Source of the DNA: Tannerella sp.
GTDB lineage: Bacteria > Bacteroidota > Bacteroidia > Bacteroidales > Tannerellaceae
Length of the DNA: 9,227 nucleotides
Reading direction: 5' to 3'
Assembly: GCA_031277235.1 (NCBI GenBank)
Contig: JAITMT010000557.1
Location: 1-9,227 of the forward strand
Part shown: positions 7,701 through 9,227 of the stretch, piece after piece
Position numbering within the stretch: the first letter of the stretch is position 1
Layout of the letters: each line of letters begins with the position of its first letter
Notes under the pieces: model-generated
Databases searched by the model: none
Seen by the model: the letters and a program-made list of their open reading frames with translations, nothing else
What the model was told of the DNA's origin: nothing
Made by a program: the position numbers and the translations under genes

Positions 7701-9227
7701 GCGCCGGAACGCAGATTTATCGCGTGAACATTCCGCCGGGAGCAACCGCGGCAGGCGCCGGAACCATGACGGTAATAAGCGACATGCAACTTCCGGCATC
7801 GGTACTTCCGACCGAAGCACATCAGGATGGCGCCACGCTGGTAGCGGATGTGGATAACGACGGTAAACCGGAAGTCGTGGTGGTATCGCGCAAATCCTCC
7901 GGAGGAGTCAATTACGGAGTTGCTTACGTATGGAAACCCCTGCCGGGCAATGCATCCCAACTGCTGGGAAGTTTTATAGTACCGTCGCCGCCCTCCAATA
8001 ACAGCATTCCCATGATTGGCAACATAGACGGTGACCCCTATCTCGAGATTATTTTTCTGATAAACGGTGCGGTTGACGATATCTATGCCCTGGAATACGA
8101 CCCTCTGGCAGCGCTTGGCAGCAGGATTTCCCTGAAGTGGAGAATGGCGCATACCGACGGTTCTTCGGGCTGCACGGGGATGAGCCTGTTCGATTTCGAC
8201 CTGAACGGCGTGAATGAAATTGTTTACCGGGACGAACAGAATCTGCGCATCATCAACGGAAATACAAGTACCCCCGACACATTGAGTATATTCTACGGCG
8301 TCTATTCAGGTACTTTACACGAACTGCCGGTCATAGCCGATATTGATGCCGACGGACAGGCGGAAATCATCATACAGGGATATGACGGCATAGTCAAAAC
8401 GGTGGAAGGGATAGCTGCCGGCATACAAAACGGCTACCTTCGCGTGTTCAAAAGCAGCGGTTCGCCGTGGGCTCCGACGCGCAAGGTATGGAACCAGTAC
8501 AGTTATAATGCCGTCAATATCAACAACGATTTAACTGTACCGGCATATCAGATGAATCCGGCTACGGTTTTCCCGGGTCAGGACGGGATATTGGGAACGG
8601 CTGACGACATCCGTCCGTATAACGGCGTGCTGATGCAGCAAACCCTGTTAAACAGTTTCGGCGAACCGCTGCAACTGGCGCCGGACGTTTACACCGCTCC
8701 GTCACTGGTTCAGACAGTCCTTTCGGGCAACACGCTCACCGTAACGGTAGGCATTGTCAATCAGGGCGAAGCCGCCATCGGTCCTCCGGTCTATGTAACG
8801 CTGTACCGGGAAAAATCGCCGCAGACATATACCGCTGCCGATACCATCGCCGTTGGCAGCATCAATCAGCAGATTTTACCGGCTGACACCGGATATGTTA
8901 CCGTTCAAATTCCGGATATAACCCGGTTTTTCCCGATGGCAAACATCGTCATCCGCCTGAACGACGACGGAATCACATTCCCCCATCAGCCCGAATGCGA
9001 CGAGACCAATGATACGCTTGCCATTCCGAATCCCGCCATCGCTCTGATGATGAAGAAAAGGGCGACGCTCAACGGCGTGCAGTTCAGCGGTACGTATCCG
9101 AATCCCGGGTCCGTGCTGTTCGGCGATACCGTCGAATATGCCATTACAGCCGTGAATGCGAGTACCGTATCCGGGCAGAATATCGTGATTGTTGATACAC
9201 TCCCGCCCTATCTGGAATATGCGGGAA
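4799..9227 (+). CDS. Giant exported multidomain protein with FG-GAP beta-propeller, CARDB and DUF11 domains (3' end outside the window)
   Basis: The frame from ATG 4799 stays open for 1476 codons to the window edge. A purine-rich AAGGGAA precedes the ATG. Residues 1-20 are a signal peptide (cleavage near LQA). Residues about 160-250 are glycine-rich with repeated AGIG turns. Residues 410-650 hold beta-rich segments I cannot name. Residues about 665-757 look like a cadherin/Big-like domain (AMDDTVQVIQNGQ, then DNDS, then YTPAPGYTGKDSMVYRL). Residues about 780-1225 form an FG-GAP propeller with seven DxDxDG-like loops. Residues 1231-1295 are a WNQYSYNAVNIN...DLTVP module, known beside such propellers in Bacteroidota. 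Residues 1296-1408 resemble CARDB (TVTVGIVNQGEA). From 1417 a DUF11-type repeat begins (GDTVEYAITAVN, VDTLPPYLEYAG). Such proteins are typically surface adhesins or secreted by the type IX system, but the sorting domain is not in view. No enzyme active site was seen. Confidence 0.92.
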   Translation, partial: MKRLLFILFRGFIGLTSLQAAVITHDISTGNLTIPGTSTDDYIITGSTTTYKVVVSTGYHGSITLSNVSIQSLAPNTNTTTYSPFTVLGEYNCSNLAPVTKVEIILEGTNELLYTGAGYACLQVDQGAQIRISAIDPNDNASGVLTAKATPYVPGVNYSVAGAGIGAPGGNGSPLVPYRLQGTSPLSCGNTGNTAGGNIIIASGTITAWGGHGAGIGGGFQTYYNGIIIIYGGIVESRGGYDSAGIGSGCPTGTGVLTCYADVSTVVALPPSSIVAYGAGANANGGVGMIQFPSLGLTGTKNITYVNDPNKPLIYIRTEDFEPNANIYLDLTETPGLVEVFNALELNYDLARVKIGKTDASGYMSLHARFEQNTTFFTDASSSNPATPGRPYLPVSRIVLNTDTIILPLMDAEISFTDYPSTPLLEGYSVPEARQNAEVIKVNYNDPVPMSNMTYSLQEGINFPSLIFLGADSATVIAPPATLNFGDVFYIIVPIDAGKTANIYNDVLQIYGEYNSLPLSGPIRRVIEQQVVFDDSPTNDYIRVTASPNQFEVMYPATNTVNLTLNISHSGLNVPYDSAEVTAKYLVTTEPDYDLALAANPLNTWDLLNVPGNEGVDRITPVSFSGFTSGTYYIHWYAVSGVVMAHSLTVTSPPRLYGGFGPYKIMNVRAMDDTVQVIQNGQVLIPVKDNDSIVSSCAGIIPEITVFPVNGTTVMHNDTVLYTPAPGYTGKDSMVYRLVCSGDTSFAKVFIRVIEHPDNITDADCFIPVQPVTWGIREVPIYTDKLIHNYGPLITGDIDDDGKVEIVGLMPKNGAQNYYDSDGIRIFTFENDQVQFKKDIPFVGHTVASQGSYAMARYNGVGYIVLYGSNRRLYAYNAATGGAPLWQSDVLGSTTVAFSFVNIADFNNDGIPEVYCGNQIVSLATGALLCSGGAGNVGSLGYSAANTPNYGCSTMAADMDGDGQPELCAGTQIYRVNIPPGATAAGAGTMTVISDMQLPASVLPTEAHQDGATLVADVDNDGKPEVVVVSRKSSGGVNYGVAYVWKPLPGNASQLLGSFIVPSPPSNNSIPMIGNIDGDPYLEIIFLINGAVDDIYALEYDPLAALGSRISLKWRMAHTDGSSGCTGMSLFDFDLNGVNEIVYRDEQNLRIINGNTSTPDTLSIFYGVYSGTLHELPVIADIDADGQAEIIIQGYDGIVKTVEGIAAGIQNGYLRVFKSSGSPWAPTRKVWNQYSYNAVNINNDLTVPAYQMNPATVFPGQDGILGTADDIRPYNGVLMQQTLLNSFGEPLQLAPDVYTAPSLVQTVLSGNTLTVTVGIVNQGEAAIGPPVYVTLYREKSPQTYTAADTIAVGSINQQILPADTGYVTVQIPDITRFFPMANIVIRLNDDGITFPHQPECDETNDTLAIPNPAIALMMKKRATLNGVQFSGTYPNPGSVLFGDTVEYAITAVNASTVSGQNIVIVDTLPPYLEYAG
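5279..5551 (+). repeat. Glycine-rich AGIG turns (solenoid-like region of the giant protein)
   Basis: Three AGIG turns occur at residues 163-166 (AGAGIGAPGG), 214-217 (HGAGIGGG) and 244-247 (SAGIGSG). The last two are preceded by strand-rich 'GNIIIASGTITAWGG' and 'NGIIIIYGGIVESRGG', giving a unit of roughly 30 residues. Repeats of the type 'G.I.I.GG.V.A.GG..GAGIG.G' are known in bacterial surface proteins predicted to form right-handed beta-helices. Ligand binding is not deducible. Confidence 0.65.
7184..8377 (+). repeat. FG-GAP / VCBS propeller motifs within the giant protein
   Basis: Seven calcium-loop motifs are visible, given by the residue of the first acidic position: 797 GDIDDDGKVEIVG, 905 ADFNNDGIPEVYCG, 958 ADMDGDGQPELCAG, 1017 ADVDNDGKPEVVVV, 1077 GNIDGDPYLEIIFL (shortened loop), 1132 FDFDLNGVNEIVYR and 1181 ADIDADGQAEIII. 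Spacing is 49-60 residues except for a 108-residue gap between the first two. That gap holds a loop-less but blade-like segment near 850-870 (YAMARYNGVGYIVLYG). The set is consistent with a 7- or 8-bladed propeller of the integrin-alpha type. Confidence 0.88.

Noticed and set aside
5603..8152. Several antisense or shifted frames (5603-5899, 5975-6505, 6959-7333, 7290-7502, 7613-8152)
   Set aside because: All are inside the continuous 4799-9227 frame, which has a signal peptide and repeated FG-GAP motifs; the shadows are low-complexity or arginine/cysteine-rich.

Overview
The window looks like chromosomal DNA from a member of the Bacteroidota, most likely Bacteroidales. Three things point there: the diaminopimelate decarboxylase is of the Bacteroides type, with an ELGRAVVAQCGSLIS stretch and a CESSD motif; two candidate promoters carry the Bacteroidota -7 box TAnnTTTG; and the last gene combines domains (FG-GAP propeller, a WNQY module, CARDB, DUF11) typical of very large exported proteins in this phylum. 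All genes lie on the + strand.

Left part (1-2454): the 3' end of a small gene whose product resembles the short partner of AbiEii-like nucleotidyltransferases. A GC-rich nested inverted repeat follows, then lysA (last step of lysine synthesis from meso-diaminopimelate), then an RluA-type pseudouridine synthase with an S4 RNA-binding domain, which overlaps lysA by 11 bases and is probably co-transcribed with it.

Middle part (2455-4303): a gene-free stretch of about 420 bases holds a large imperfect palindrome inside a tandemly repeated unit; the second unit appears shortened by an internal deletion. A candidate promoter at its right edge leads into a 49-codon orphan ORF and then apbE, a lipoprotein FAD:protein FMN transferase that attaches FMN covalently to exported redox proteins. 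An A/T-only hairpin with a T run ends this unit, and a new TAnnTTTG box lies just downstream.

Right part (4304-9227): a two-gene secretion unit. A 162-residue protein with a signal peptide is followed after 6 bases by an ORF of at least 1476 codons that runs off the window end without a stop. Its product has a signal peptide, a glycine-rich AGIG solenoid-like region, undefined beta-rich segments, a cadherin/Big-like domain, an FG-GAP beta-propeller with seven clear calcium-loop motifs plus a probable degenerate blade, a WNQY module, a CARDB domain and the start of a DUF11 domain. It is most likely a cell-surface or secreted adhesin-like protein; the type IX sorting domain often found at the end of such proteins would lie outside the window.

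No CRISPR array, rRNA, tRNA, transposase or complete defence system is visible. The least ordinary parts are the palindromic tandem repeat at 2477-2830, the orphan small ORF beside it, and the giant mosaic exported protein with its small secreted partner.
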